Positions 47,995 to 61,250 of a stretch of DNA of 64,000 nucleotides are shown piece after piece. Where the stretch lies: contig NZ_CH724168.1 in the NCBI RefSeq assembly GCF_000153285.1, positions 2,557,167 through 2,621,166 of the forward strand. Direction: 5' to 3'. A program made the position numbers and the translations under genes. The notes under the pieces were generated by a model. The model ran no database searches, was not told where the DNA came from, and was given only the letters and a program-made list of their open reading frames with translations. The stretch comes from Synechococcus sp. WH 7805. Its GTDB lineage: Bacteria > Cyanobacteriota > Cyanobacteriia > PCC-6307 > Cyanobiaceae. The stretch's first letter is position 1. Each line of letters opens with the position of its first letter.

Positions 47995-48692
47995 GAGGTG
48001 TAGTAGTCGCGGGCCAGCGTTTCCAGGGAAACACCTTGTTTCCATCTCCGCTTGAGCCTGAAATTTTGCAAGCAGCGCTGGAGCACACCGCAACGCTCCC
48101 AGCGACGTCCGTCCGTGGTCAAAGGGATATGCAGTGGGCGCAACATGGCGATCCTGCTCAGTCGTTCCACCAGGTCGAGGTCTTCCATCAACGGGACTTC
48201 GGCGAATCCCCCAGAGCGTTCGTAGAGAGTCTGATGCAGGAGAAGTCCCTGGTCCCCGTAAGGCCTTTGCAGCCATCGGCTGCGAAGGGCGACAGCTTTC
48301 CCCAGGATGTGCCTCATCGGGGTTTCAGGATCGATGTGGAGATCGAAATACCAGGCGGATGCCGCTGCCTGCGGTGAGAGAAGAACCGTGCGGATGTGTT
48401 CGGCCCAGGTCTTCGGCAGCCGACTGTCAGCGTGAAGAAACAGCAACCACGACCCGGATGCATGACGGGCGCCTTTGGCAAGCTGGCGGCCTCGACCAGC
48501 CGGTTCCACAGTGATGACCTGGGCTCCGCTGAGCCGAGCGATCGCAGGGCTGCCATCGATGCTGCCCCCGTCCGCGATCACCAGTTCGAGATCGCCACGT
48601 CCCTGATGGAGATCGGCCAATAACAACGGCAGCCTGTCGCGCTCATTCAGGCAAGGAATCACCACACTCAGGAATGGGATCGCCTGGTTCAT
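47991..48692 (-). CDS. Glycosyltransferase family 2 (TIGR04283-type)
   Basis: 233 residues; the ATG at 48692 overlaps the stop of the upstream gene as ATGA, which decides the start. GT-A fold: LSVVIPCLNERDRL, LELVIADGGSIDGS, AKGARHASGSWLLFLHADSRLP with the DxD-like HAD, then MEDLDLVERL. It pairs with the DUF2064 gene upstream as often seen in cyanobacteria and others, where the pair is annotated as glycosyltransferases, sometimes of arsenosugar synthesis. The real acceptor is unknown. Confidence 0.85.
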   Translation of the reverse strand: MNQAIPFLSVVIPCLNERDRLPLLLADLHQGRGDLELVIADGGSIDGSPAIARLSGAQVITVEPAGRGRQLAKGARHASGSWLLFLHADSRLPKTWAEHIRTVLLSPQAAASAWYFDLHIDPETPMRHILGKAVALRSRWLQRPYGDQGLLLHQTLYERSGGFAEVPLMEDLDLVERLSRIAMLRPLHIPLTTDGRRWERCGVLQRCLQNFRLKRRWKQGVSLETLARDYYTS

Positions 48693-49326
48693 GCCAGCCA
48701 ACCACTCAGGTCGCCGATCGTATCGATGTCATTGCGCCAGCTCAGGAACTCCGGGGTCCGGCCCAGACGCCGGGCTCTCTCGACGGTGAGCCTGCAGACC
48801 GCATCCGTTCCCCACGGAATGGAATGAAAGGGCCAGTGAGGGTCTTCCTCCGCAGCCAGGCCGATGAGCCAGTACCCCCCATCAGGCGATGGACCGATCA
48901 CCAACGGTGAATGGTTCAGTCTGTCGATCGCTGTGAGTAGATCCTGCTGATGAAGATCGGGCAGATCCGTGCCGATCAGGATCACCGAAGTGGGGGGGCG
49001 GTGGGCCCGGGCTCTGAGCACTTCATGACAGAGACGGGTCCCCAGGCCACCGCGACTCTGGGCGTTCACCGACACACCCTGCTGAGGGGAAAGCCAGCGC
49101 CGACAGGCTTTGGGACCAGCTCCACTCACAGCGATCCTTACGTCCAGAACCCTGTTTTGCGCGAGGCTTTCCGCCACGGCCAGCGTGTGACTGATCAAAC
49201 GGGCCTGAATGCCCGCAGCTGAAGCCTTCCCAAGGCTTTGGGCTAGGCGTTGTTTGCAGCGCCCGCTGGCAGGCCAGCGGGTCATCACGATCAGGACAGG
49301 CAGAGCTCCGGATTCACCCTGATGGC

Positions 49327-49330
<4 letters not shown>
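48689..49330 (-). CDS. DUF2064 (TIGR04282-type) glycosyltransferase-like protein
   Basis: 213 residues, nucleotide-diphospho-sugar transferase-like: PVLIVMTRWPASGRCKQRLAQ at the start, SVILIGTDLPDLHQQDLL and IGPSPDGGYWLIGL, then IPWGTDAVCRLT. Usually linked with a TIGR04283 glycosyltransferase, as here (ATGA overlap). Start and stop overlap both neighbours, so it is the middle gene of a three-gene operon beginning with the HtrA-like protease. Confidence 0.85.
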
Positions 49331-52629
<3,299 letters not shown>

Positions 52630-52658
52630 TGCCAGGAAATCTTATGAGGAGAGTTGGC

Positions 52659-53186
52659 TCAATAGGGAGTGTGAATATCCATCTGTATTACCCCGACAAC
52701 TTGTGGGATGGGACTCGGTCCAAAAGGAATCGCTGCCAGTGTGAAGGTGTAGAGGTCTGCAGGTGGATTGGTTCCAGCTTTGAAGGCGACTGTCACCGTG
52801 TTCCCTGGTTCGACAGGTTCTTTGAATTGAACGTTGACGGTGCGGGACTCGATGCTGAACTCGGCGGCCGTGGGAATGTTTCGGCCTTCTTTGCGCGGAG
52901 TTCCGAGGAATGCTCTAACTGGGACAGCCCCGTACTGGAAAGCAGGCTGTACGCCTCGGATTTGTTCGAGGCTGATTCCTCCAAGTCCCGCTTCGGCACC
53001 TTGAGGAAAGTCGAGAACAACGTAGTAAGTGGCGCGCCCTTCAAAGGCGTACCACTGGTAATTCACAAGACGAGCTTTGGTTGGTACCGCGACAAAACTG
53101 GTCTGACCGTTGATTTCTAGGGCTCTTGCTGGGATGGCGACAAGCATCAGCGCCGCCGTCAGAGCGGAGTAGATCAGACTCATCAA
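52659..53186 (-). CDS. Secreted DUF2808-family protein
   Basis: 175 residues (ATG at 53186, or 53183). Signal peptide LIYSALTAALMLVAIPARA. The mature part has VNYQWYAFEGRATYYVVLDFPQGAEAGLGGISLEQIRGV and FLGTPRKEGRN, typical of DUF2808, a cyanobacterial family of periplasmic or surface proteins of unknown function. Ends GVIQMDIHTPY. Likely cell-envelope role. Confidence 0.75.
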   Translation of the reverse strand: MMSLIYSALTAALMLVAIPARALEINGQTSFVAVPTKARLVNYQWYAFEGRATYYVVLDFPQGAEAGLGGISLEQIRGVQPAFQYGAVPVRAFLGTPRKEGRNIPTAAEFSIESRTVNVQFKEPVEPGNTVTVAFKAGTNPPADLYTFTLAAIPFGPSPIPQVVGVIQMDIHTPY

Positions 53187-53189
53187 TGA

Positions 53190-53354
53190 TCAGAGTTCTG
53201 GTCTTCGAAGGTAGGGGGCGAAGAGCACCTCAGACGGCTTGGAACTGCCTTGCCAATCCCCAAGTTCTCGCATCAAGGCAAGACAATCATCGCGCTTGCC
53301 TTCTTGAGCGAGCTCTTTCAGCCTCTGGTTCATATCATCTTTGGTGATGATCAT
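53190..53354 (-). CDS. Very small cytoplasmic protein, 54 residues
   Basis: 54 residues from the ATG at 53354, supported by a GGGAG box at 53361-53365 (read on the minus strand) with six bases of spacing. MIITKDDMNQRLKELAQEGK forms a helix, then DDCLALMRELGDW and a polar C-terminus LFAPYLRRPEL. It ends 3 bp before the DUF2808 gene start. The frame is open further upstream (to 53453). No family recognised. Confidence 0.5.
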   Translation of the reverse strand: MIITKDDMNQRLKELAQEGKRDDCLALMRELGDWQGSSKPSEVLFAPYLRRPEL

Positions 53355-53593
53355 GACCAGCTCCCTGCGCTGATCGGCTTGGAGAGCAAAGCTGTCGGGG
53401 GGGTGGACTCTGCGAAAACGCTTAGAGCTCATGGTGTCTTGAGCAAATATCAAACAACCCTGGCTTGGGTCTTACTCGGACCATAATCAAGCCTTTACGT
53501 CCATGCCGTGTTCCGGCGCACATCGGCTTAGCAGGATCAGGGACAGGAGCAGTTGCAGCTTTTGATCAGAATGGACCTGATCGAGGTGTTCCG
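53355..53593 (+). other. Intergenic stretch before gor
   Basis: 239 bp between the small minus-strand gene and gor. The part near 53440-53490 is relatively AT-rich with ACCATAAT, a possible -10 box, but no matching -35 at normal distance. No RNA gene or hairpin terminator was recognised. An open frame in the gor direction crosses the second half but shows no coding features. Confidence 0.25.
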
Positions 53594-54955
53594 GTGGACC
53601 AGAATTTTGATCTCGTGGTGATCGGCGCCGGCTCAGGCGGTCTCGCCGCTGCCAAGCGAGCCTCGGCCTATGGCGCACGTGTCGCTCTCGTTGAAGGCGA
53701 CAAGGTCGGCGGGACCTGCGTCATCCGTGGGTGTGTTCCGAAGAAACTGCTTGTGTACGGCTCTCAGGTATCAGAGCACTTGGCTGATGCACCGAGCTAC
53801 GGCGTTGATGTTCCGCCGGCGACGATCAACACCCATGTGCTTCTGAAGGCGGTGCGGGCCGAAGTGGACCGATTGAATGCTCTGCATGTGAACCTCCTCG
53901 AGAAAGCGGGAGTCACCCTGATCCAAGGCTGGGGTCGTTTTGAAGATGACCACCGCATTGCTGTTTCCTCCAAACCCGGAGGCGAAGCTTTGAAGGTTTT
54001 GAATGCCGGCCGCATTCTTATCGCCGTGGGAGGGCGTCCCAGGCGCCCTGCGATTCCAGGTGCAGAGCTGGGTTGGGTGAGTGACGACATGTTTCTCCTC
54101 GACAGGTTCCCAGACCACGTGGTGGTGGTAGGAGCCGGTTTCATCGCCTGCGAGTTCGCTTGCATCCTCCGTGGACTTGGCATCGCCGTTACCCAGCTTG
54201 TAAGGAGCGACGGCCTGTTGCGTGGTTTCGACCGGGAACTCGCCGCTGCGGTTCAGGAAGGAATGATCGAGAAGGGGGTGGATCTGCGTTTATCCACCAG
54301 TCCTGCGGCCATCGAAGGCGCGCCCGGTGATCTTGTTCTCATCACGGATCAAGGAGATCGGATCCCTGCCGGAGGCGTGCTTCTGGCGACCGGGCGTCAG
54401 CCTTTTCTGCAGGGCTTGAACCTGGAAGCAGCTGGTCTCCGCAGTGACGGCAGGAAGCTGGCGGTGGATGCTGACCAGCGCACCAGCACTTCTCATATCT
54501 TCGCTGTGGGCGACGTGACCGATCGCATCTGCCTCACCCCGGTGGCGGTGGATGAGGGCAGAGCCTTTGCTGATACTGAGTTTGGTGGCCGACCTCGCCA
54601 GGTGAATCATGACCTTGTGGCGAGCGCGGTGTTTAGTCAGCCTGAGCTGGCCACCGTCGGTCTTTCCGAAGAAGCCGCCATCAGTCGATTGGGTGCTGAC
54701 GCTGTTGTGATCCAGAGGGCGCGGTTCCGATCCATGGCGCAGGCACTTCCCAAGCGTGGTCCGCGCACTCTGCTCAAGCTGGTGATTGAGGCCGACACGG
54801 ACAAGGTGCTGGGCTGTCACATGGTGGGAGATCATGCCGCTGAAATCATTCAGATGGCGGCGATTGCTGTGGGGATGGGCGCTACCAAGGCGGACTTTGA
54901 TCGCACCATGGCTCTCCATCCCACGGTGTCAGAGGAATTTGTCACCATGGCCTAG
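53594..54955 (+). CDS. gor: Glutathione reductase (NADPH)
   Basis: 453 residues from a GTG at 53594, directly before the FAD strand FDLVVIGAGSGGLAAAKRAS; the frame runs upstream to 53465 without family features. Redox site GGTCVIRGCVPKKLLVYGS, the plant/cyanobacterial version. NADPH motif VVVGAGFIACEFA, FAVGDVTDR for FAD, and the C-terminal catalytic His in MALHPTVSEEFVTM. It keeps glutathione reduced. A 239-bp stretch before it has no obvious gene and should hold the promoter. Confidence 0.95.
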   Translation: MDQNFDLVVIGAGSGGLAAAKRASAYGARVALVEGDKVGGTCVIRGCVPKKLLVYGSQVSEHLADAPSYGVDVPPATINTHVLLKAVRAEVDRLNALHVNLLEKAGVTLIQGWGRFEDDHRIAVSSKPGGEALKVLNAGRILIAVGGRPRRPAIPGAELGWVSDDMFLLDRFPDHVVVVGAGFIACEFACILRGLGIAVTQLVRSDGLLRGFDRELAAAVQEGMIEKGVDLRLSTSPAAIEGAPGDLVLITDQGDRIPAGGVLLATGRQPFLQGLNLEAAGLRSDGRKLAVDADQRTSTSHIFAVGDVTDRICLTPVAVDEGRAFADTEFGGRPRQVNHDLVASAVFSQPELATVGLSEEAAISRLGADAVVIQRARFRSMAQALPKRGPRTLLKLVIEADTDKVLGCHMVGDHAAEIIQMAAIAVGMGATKADFDRTMALHPTVSEEFVTMA

Positions 54956-54983
54956 CGATGGCCTAGAGATCGTCTGGCCAATC

Positions 54984-55007
54984 GCTGTCAAGGTTCCACG
55001 TGACAGC
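54984..55007 (+). repeat. Inverted repeat before the ExbB-like gene
   Basis: GCTGTCA (54984-54990) and TGACAGC (55001-55007), 10-base loop, perfect 7-bp stem. It covers the most upstream GTG start of the ExbB-like gene. It could be an operator or block that start; alternatively chance. Confidence 0.35.
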
Positions 55008-55578
55008 GGGGCTGCGGAAGACGCACTACTTTGCCGAAAGTGTTTTTTGTCAAGCGGTGCTGACTCTTGAGGCCCTGCGTCGTGGAGGGATGTTGATCGT
55101 TCCTTTGATGCTGGTCTCCGTTGCTGTTGCATCGATCGGAGTGGAGCGGTTGCGTTTCTGGTGGCAATGGAGCCACGGCGATCTTCTCAGTCCCGAGCTT
55201 TCGTTGCCTGAACTGGATCAACTCAATCCATCGGAAGCATCACTGCGTCAGCATTTGCTTCTGGCGCGTCTTGAGCGAAAGCTCTGTCGCTGGGATGGTG
55301 CGCTGGAACTCTGCATGGTTCTTGGGCCGCTGCTGGGGCTGCTGGCCACAGTGATCGGCTTGATGCAGTTGCTTCAAGCGCTTGGACCAGGACTCACGCT
55401 TCCTTCCCAAGGAAACGAACTGGTCGCTGGGTATGGCCAGGTGCTCATCGGCACGGTTCTCGGCCTTTTGATTGCGGTTCTGGCCCTTTTGGTGCAACGC
55501 CTGAATCGTCTTCGTGCCCAGGTGGTTCTCAATGCTGTCTCCGATCGTTGCTTGGAACGTCGTTCTGGCCTGATCTGA
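55000..55578 (+). CDS. ExbB/TolQ/MotA-like membrane protein
   Basis: 192 residues from a GTG at 55000 with a weak AAGG box; a GTG at 55057 would give 173. Three membrane segments: IVPLMLVSVAVASIGV, then after a polar loop LCMVLGPLLGLLATVIGLMQLL and VLIGTVLGLLIAVLALLVQ, with GPLLGLLATVIG the ExbB/TolQ family block. ExbB-type proteins form the pentameric part of proton-driven motors with ExbD. First of four overlapping genes (this, two ExbD-like, one TonB-like). Confidence 0.75.
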   Translation: MTAGLRKTHYFAESVFCQAVLTLEALRRGGMLIVPLMLVSVAVASIGVERLRFWWQWSHGDLLSPELSLPELDQLNPSEASLRQHLLLARLERKLCRWDGALELCMVLGPLLGLLATVIGLMQLLQALGPGLTLPSQGNELVAGYGQVLIGTVLGLLIAVLALLVQRLNRLRAQVVLNAVSDRCLERRSGLI

Positions 55579-55940
55579 TGCCTCTCGTGCTCTCGTTCAG
55601 TGTGATTGTTCTGTCGCTGATGACGTTCCTGGCATCCTTTCCGTTTTTGGTGCAACAGACTCCTTCGTTGGAATCGCGGCAGATGTCTGGAGCTTCGTCA
55701 CGGACGCGTTGGCTCGTGGTCCGATCTCTCGGTGGTAGTTGGTATCTCAATGGACAACCCATGTCAGCTGCGGTGCTCAGCCGGCAGCTCGATCTGAGTG
55801 AGGACACGCCAGATGAACTGGTGCTGCTTCCCTCAAGCGCCCGACCGGTATCGGCTGTCGTGTCTGACCTTGCCTGGCTTAGACGCCAGTCATCGATCCC
55901 CGTCAGTTTGCAGGGTGTGCCAGAGGTGATGGCTCCATGA
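55578..55940 (+). CDS. ExbD/TolR-like protein without the usual membrane Asp
   Basis: 120 residues; the ATG at 55578 overlaps the ExbB-like stop (TGATG). One N-terminal helix (LVLSFSVIVLSLMTFLASFPFLV) then an ExbD-like periplasmic fold: WLVVRSLGGSWYLNGQPMSAAVLSRQL, LVLLPSSARPVSAVVSDLAWL. The proton-carrying Asp of the ExbD helix (as in VTPFIDVML) is not present. Diverged but recognisable by fold pattern and position. Confidence 0.6.
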   Translation: MPLVLSFSVIVLSLMTFLASFPFLVQQTPSLESRQMSGASSRTRWLVVRSLGGSWYLNGQPMSAAVLSRQLDLSEDTPDELVLLPSSARPVSAVVSDLAWLRRQSSIPVSLQGVPEVMAP

Positions 55941-56296
55941 CATTGCCTCTCGCCCAGCGTCGTGCGCTTGGCTGCTCAGTGGTCTCCCTTTGCATCGCTC
56001 TCGCCGCGACAGCACTGTTGCTGCTCCCCCAGTGGCAGCAACAACAGGCGGCCAGTGACGGCGTGATCGTGATCCATCTTGAGGCCGATGGCGGACTGCG
56101 TCTCTGGAATCAACCGATTGAGCCATTGATGCTGCCTGCTTTGATCGCTCGTCTGAATCGTCTTGATCCGGGTACTCGCATCCGTTTGTCTCTGGCGCCC
56201 CAGGTGTCTTGGGGTGTGGTGCAAGACCTGATTCCTTTCTTCAATTCCAGCTCCCTCGATGTGGATCTTCAACTCCCTGCGCCGACGCGTTCCTGA
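55937..56296 (+). CDS. Second ExbD-like protein
   Basis: 119 residues, ATGA overlap with the first. N-terminal helix GCSVVSLCIALAATALLLLPQ, again without an Asp, then VIVIHLEADGGLRLWNQPIEPLMLPALIARL and RIRLSLAPQVSWGVVQDLIPFF, the beta-alpha layout of the ExbD periplasmic domain. The last part overlaps the start of the next gene by 38 bp in another frame. Confidence 0.6.
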   Translation: MTLPLAQRRALGCSVVSLCIALAATALLLLPQWQQQQAASDGVIVIHLEADGGLRLWNQPIEPLMLPALIARLNRLDPGTRIRLSLAPQVSWGVVQDLIPFFNSSSLDVDLQLPAPTRS

Positions 56297-56900
56297 CGGT
56301 CTCGCCATGGTTGCGTTGCCGGTGGGCGTCGCCGTTGCTGGCCATGCCGTTGTGATTGGTACCAGCACGGTGCTGGCGCCGCGAACGACGGTGGAATCCG
56401 GGCCCCCGCAAGTGATCGACAACTCCCGGGAACTGGTGCGTCTGAGCAGGCGAGTGGCCCAGACTCAACCTGTGGCCTCGGTTGGCCTGCGCTTGAGTGA
56501 AACGTTGCCCCCGCCACCTGCACCGGATCTCCTGGATGCTCCATCTGGGGAAAAGCAGGTTCAAAACTGCGATCCAAGGACGAAAGCTGATCAGGAAGAC
56601 CGTACGAATCCGTCTGTTGCGACGGGGGCGTTGGCTTCTCAAAGCACGATGGCGTTTTTGCCGCCTCTGGAGGTTCAACAGGTCAGCTCCCTCTGGGAAG
56701 AGGGTGATCCCGTCGAGAGCTGGCCCGATGAGTTCGGTGCGTTTCCTGAAGATTCACAGGTGCGAGAGGTGCCGCTGGATTCCTTCCGTCCTCGAACCAC
56801 GTTGCAGCTGAACGCTCTTGTGATCACATCACCAGACGCCGAGTTTCTACTTCGCGCCAGGGATGAGGCCGTGTGGATCGCTCGTCGATCCTTGGATTGA
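56259..56900 (+). CDS. TonB-like single-helix protein of the ExbB/D operon
   Basis: 213 residues from the ATG at 56259 (RRR before the helix supports it; 56307 is an alternative). Layout: short basic N-terminus, one membrane helix (LAMVALPVGVAVAGHAVVIG), a Pro-rich linker (LPPPPAPDLLDAPS), then a C-terminal domain ending LNALVITSPDAEFLLRARDEAVWIARRSLD region. Position and layout match TonB or TolA, but no TonB motif is visible, so this is inference. Confidence 0.45.
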   Translation: MWIFNSLRRRVPDGLAMVALPVGVAVAGHAVVIGTSTVLAPRTTVESGPPQVIDNSRELVRLSRRVAQTQPVASVGLRLSETLPPPPAPDLLDAPSGEKQVQNCDPRTKADQEDRTNPSVATGALASQSTMAFLPPLEVQQVSSLWEEGDPVESWPDEFGAFPEDSQVREVPLDSFRPRTTLQLNALVITSPDAEFLLRARDEAVWIARRSLD

Positions 56901-56914
56901 GTAGTAATTCTTGC

Positions 56915-56942
56915 TTGAGAAGAGGGTTAAGGGCCATAAGAA
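56915..56942 (+). promoter_or_regulatory. Possible promoter of the HExxH protein gene
   Basis: TTGAGA (56915-56920) and TAAGAA (56937-56942), 16 bases apart, inside a 66-bp AT-rich gap that clearly differs in composition from the flanking genes. Proposed sigma70-type promoter, weak match. Confidence 0.3.
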
Positions 56943-56969
56943 TAGAAGTTAAGGAATAGTTAATGATTG

Positions 56970-57437
56970 ATGCCGTTGTTTGTTCTGGTGTTTCTCGCCT
57001 CTCTCGCAGGCGTCAGCACTGTGACCGGTGGGGAAGGTTGTGAGGCCAAGGCGCATTACCTGGGTAGCTTTGATCCTGATCATCAGCAGGTGAGCCTCTG
57101 TGCAGAGCATGCGATGCAGGGGCAGCGATCCCTGGGCGAAGTGGCCCGCCACGAGTTTTTTCACGCCATCCAGCACCGCTTCGGCTTTGGAGGAAAGGGA
57201 TTCCTCCCTGATGCTTTGCTGACGCCATTGGTGCGCCACGGCATGGATGATCGGGAGGTGATGGCCGTGCTCAGTTTTTATCCGGAAGAGGAAGTGAATG
57301 GGGAGCTGGAAGCTCGCTTGGCTTCCAGAATTATTCCCAACTCGCTGATTGCAGGTGGCCTAATTAGTGGCGCGCTGATTGACAACAACACGCGCGGGCC
57401 TATTGGCAAGATTCGGGCGTTTTTCCTGCCCCGCTAG
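56970..57437 (+). CDS. Small secreted protein with HExxH metallopeptidase motif
   Basis: 155 residues from the ATG at 56970 (a TTG one codon earlier is possible). Signal peptide MPLFVLVFLASLAGVSTVTG. Mature part: two Cys (GCEAKAHY, LCAEH) and VARHEFFHAIQHRFGF, in which HEFFH is a zincin HExxH motif. Glu in VNGELEARL could be the third ligand. The C-terminal NSLIAGGLISGALI is hydrophobic. A periplasmic or surface metalloprotease of unknown family, or a degenerate relative. Confidence 0.5.
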   Translation: MPLFVLVFLASLAGVSTVTGGEGCEAKAHYLGSFDPDHQQVSLCAEHAMQGQRSLGEVARHEFFHAIQHRFGFGGKGFLPDALLTPLVRHGMDDREVMAVLSFYPEEEVNGELEARLASRIIPNSLIAGGLISGALIDNNTRGPIGKIRAFFLPR

Positions 57438-58954
57438 GCATCGAATCGTTGCTTGAGGGCACCGGCCATGCGAAGAGCTAAGGCGATGGTGGTGAGTCCA
57501 GGGCCGACGCTTGGGCAGCTGGGAAACACGCTGGAATCGGCAATGTAGAGATTGTCAAGTTCGTGGCAACGGCCATCACCATCGACCACTGACGCAGCTG
57601 GATCTTCACCCATGCGGCAAGTGCCGCAGGCATAGCCCACCACGCTCAATGGAGCTTCTCCACGAGGGTGCGTCGGTGCTTTGGTCACCACCTTGGTGAT
57701 GGGATCCGATTCAACGGCCTTCAAGGTGTCGATCCATCGATAAACGAGGCGATCGTGGGCTTCGCGATTGTTATGCAGATAATTAATGCGGATCTGATCG
57801 TTGTTCAGCCACACTTTGTTGTGGGGGTCGGGAAGCACTTCCGTCATGGCCCACCAGGCCACTGACCGGGATGCCAGGCGTTCCAAGCCGAAATCAGGGA
57901 TCAATTTGCTGACGAGAGACAGCACCGGTGGTGATTCGGCGAACAGGGCATCCTGCAAAACACCACCAGCCGTCTGGATGTGACCCAGTGGAAAGCTCAC
58001 ATTCTTGTCTCCCCAGTAGTAGTCGTTCACGCCAAGCGATCGGGCATAGCGACCATTGTTCGGTTCAGCTGCCAGCTGGAGAATCGAGGTGAGCTGAAGA
58101 TTCATCAGATTGCGGCCCACCTGATCAGACCCGTTGTTGAGACCTCGGGGATGCTTTTCACTGCTGGAGCGCAGCAGGATTGCCGCTGTATTGATCGCCC
58201 CAGCGGCAAGCACAACAACATCAGCTGAGAACAACCAGGTTTCACCGGCTACATCGGCTTCAACAGCCTTCACTTCGCGGCCGCTTGGATTCACGTGGAG
58301 TCGTAACACCCGGGCCATCGATCGCACCTCCAGTTTCTCTGGGTCGGCGTTGTCTAGGCCGTACAGCTGGGAGTCTCCGCTGGGGTCTTCCTGACTGCTC
58401 GACCAGCTCAAGGGCAAGTCATAGGGTTGACAACCTTGGCGCTTGAGACTTTCACGCAAGGGCTCAAGGAAAGGCATCAACGGTTTGGGTGCGTAGCTGA
58501 AGTCGTCGCTGCGGGTCGGTTCCGTTGGATCCACGCCCGATTTGCCGTGCACTTGATACAGGCTTTCGGCCTCGTCGTAAAAAGGAGCCAGGTGCTCGTA
58601 ATTGAAGGGCCAGCGAGGGGAGATGCCGTCCTGAAGTGGGAGGTCTTCGAAGTCCTTCTCGCGCATGCGCTCGAGAACGGCTCCCCAGATTTTGGTGTTG
58701 CCGCCTAGGGCGTAGGTGGTCTGTGGGGCGATCGGGTCGCCATCCGGTCCGAACCAGCGCTCGTTGCGTGGGTGATAACGGTCTTTGCGAAAGAGATCAA
58801 CATCGGCCACGTTCTGATCACTCAGGGCCATGGCCTCTCCGCGTTCAAGCAGAAGCACACAGCGACCTTGCCTGCTTAGAGCTCCCGCCAGGGTTCCTCC
58901 GCCGGCGCCACTGCCGATGACAATGATGTCGTAATGGCGATCGTCGATGATCAT
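57434..58954 (-). CDS. GMC-family oxidoreductase
   Basis: 506 residues. FAD site IIVIGSGAGGGTLAGALSRQG at the N-terminus, LERGE, then GNTKIWGAVLERMRE, the LAAGAINTAAILLRSSS block and the C-terminal catalytic region SVVGYACGTCRMGEDPAASVVDG with FPSCPSVGPGLTTIALALRM. The type is that of bacterial sugar or alcohol dehydrogenases (COG2303) that pass electrons to the respiratory chain. It starts 4 bp after ctaE, so it is in the oxidase operon. The substrate is unknown. It ends overlapping the convergent HExxH gene by 4 bp. Confidence 0.88.
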   Translation of the reverse strand: MIIDDRHYDIIVIGSGAGGGTLAGALSRQGRCVLLLERGEAMALSDQNVADVDLFRKDRYHPRNERWFGPDGDPIAPQTTYALGGNTKIWGAVLERMREKDFEDLPLQDGISPRWPFNYEHLAPFYDEAESLYQVHGKSGVDPTEPTRSDDFSYAPKPLMPFLEPLRESLKRQGCQPYDLPLSWSSSQEDPSGDSQLYGLDNADPEKLEVRSMARVLRLHVNPSGREVKAVEADVAGETWLFSADVVVLAAGAINTAAILLRSSSEKHPRGLNNGSDQVGRNLMNLQLTSILQLAAEPNNGRYARSLGVNDYYWGDKNVSFPLGHIQTAGGVLQDALFAESPPVLSLVSKLIPDFGLERLASRSVAWWAMTEVLPDPHNKVWLNNDQIRINYLHNNREAHDRLVYRWIDTLKAVESDPITKVVTKAPTHPRGEAPLSVVGYACGTCRMGEDPAASVVDGDGRCHELDNLYIADSSVFPSCPSVGPGLTTIALALRMAGALKQRFDA

Positions 58955-58958
58955 GGGA

Positions 58959-59555
58959 TTACTGCCAAACGTAGATAAGAAGGAAAAGAATGATCCAGAT
59001 CACATCGACGAAGTGCCAGAACAGGCTCACTGAAGCGACGCCCATTTCGCCTTTGTCGTAATTACCAGGACGGAACGACCGGGCCAGCATCAAACCCATC
59101 AGCAGGATGCCGGTGATCACATGAAGGCCATGAAATCCGGTGAGCAGATAGAACATTCCTCCGAACACACCGCTGCTGAGGCTGAAGGTGAGTTCGGACC
59201 ATTCGAGGTACTGCCCGTAAACGAAGTAGGAGCCCATCGCCATGGTGAGGAGCCAAACCGCACGGAAGCCCCAGAGGTTGCGGTGATGGAGGTAACGCTC
59301 AGCGAAGTAAGCCACGAAGCTTGAACTCACCAACACCACCGTGTTGATCAGAGGCATGCGCACCTCTAGTCCCTCAACGCCATCGGGGAGCCATTGGGGT
59401 GCCGTGAGCTTGAGCAACGCATACCCGGCGAAGAAAGCCAGAAAGATCACACTCTCGGAACAGAGGAAGATCACGAAACCAGTCATGTTGTGACCGTCGT
59501 GCTTCACATGGCCAGGGGTGTGATGGAGCTGCAAATCGGGATTGACGCTGGTCAT
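58959..59555 (-). CDS. ctaE: Heme-copper oxidase subunit III
   Basis: 198 residues, five helices: MTGFVIFLCSESVIFLAFFAGYALL, NTVVLVSSSFVAYFAERYLHH and YLLTGFHGLHVITGILLMG are CtaE landmarks; ends VDVIWIILFLLIYVWQ. It helps stabilise subunit I and the oxygen/proton channel. It follows ctaD after 3 bp. See ctaC for the likely type of oxidase. Confidence 0.95.
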   Translation of the reverse strand: MTSVNPDLQLHHTPGHVKHDGHNMTGFVIFLCSESVIFLAFFAGYALLKLTAPQWLPDGVEGLEVRMPLINTVVLVSSSFVAYFAERYLHHRNLWGFRAVWLLTMAMGSYFVYGQYLEWSELTFSLSSGVFGGMFYLLTGFHGLHVITGILLMGLMLARSFRPGNYDKGEMGVASVSLFWHFVDVIWIILFLLIYVWQ

Positions 59556-59558
59556 CGA

Positions 59559-61247
<1,689 letters not shown>

Positions 61248-61250
61248 GGC

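Noticed and set aside
54285..54300. TTATCCACC, one base from a DnaA box
   Set aside because: A single copy inside gor codons; no cluster nearby, so not an origin.
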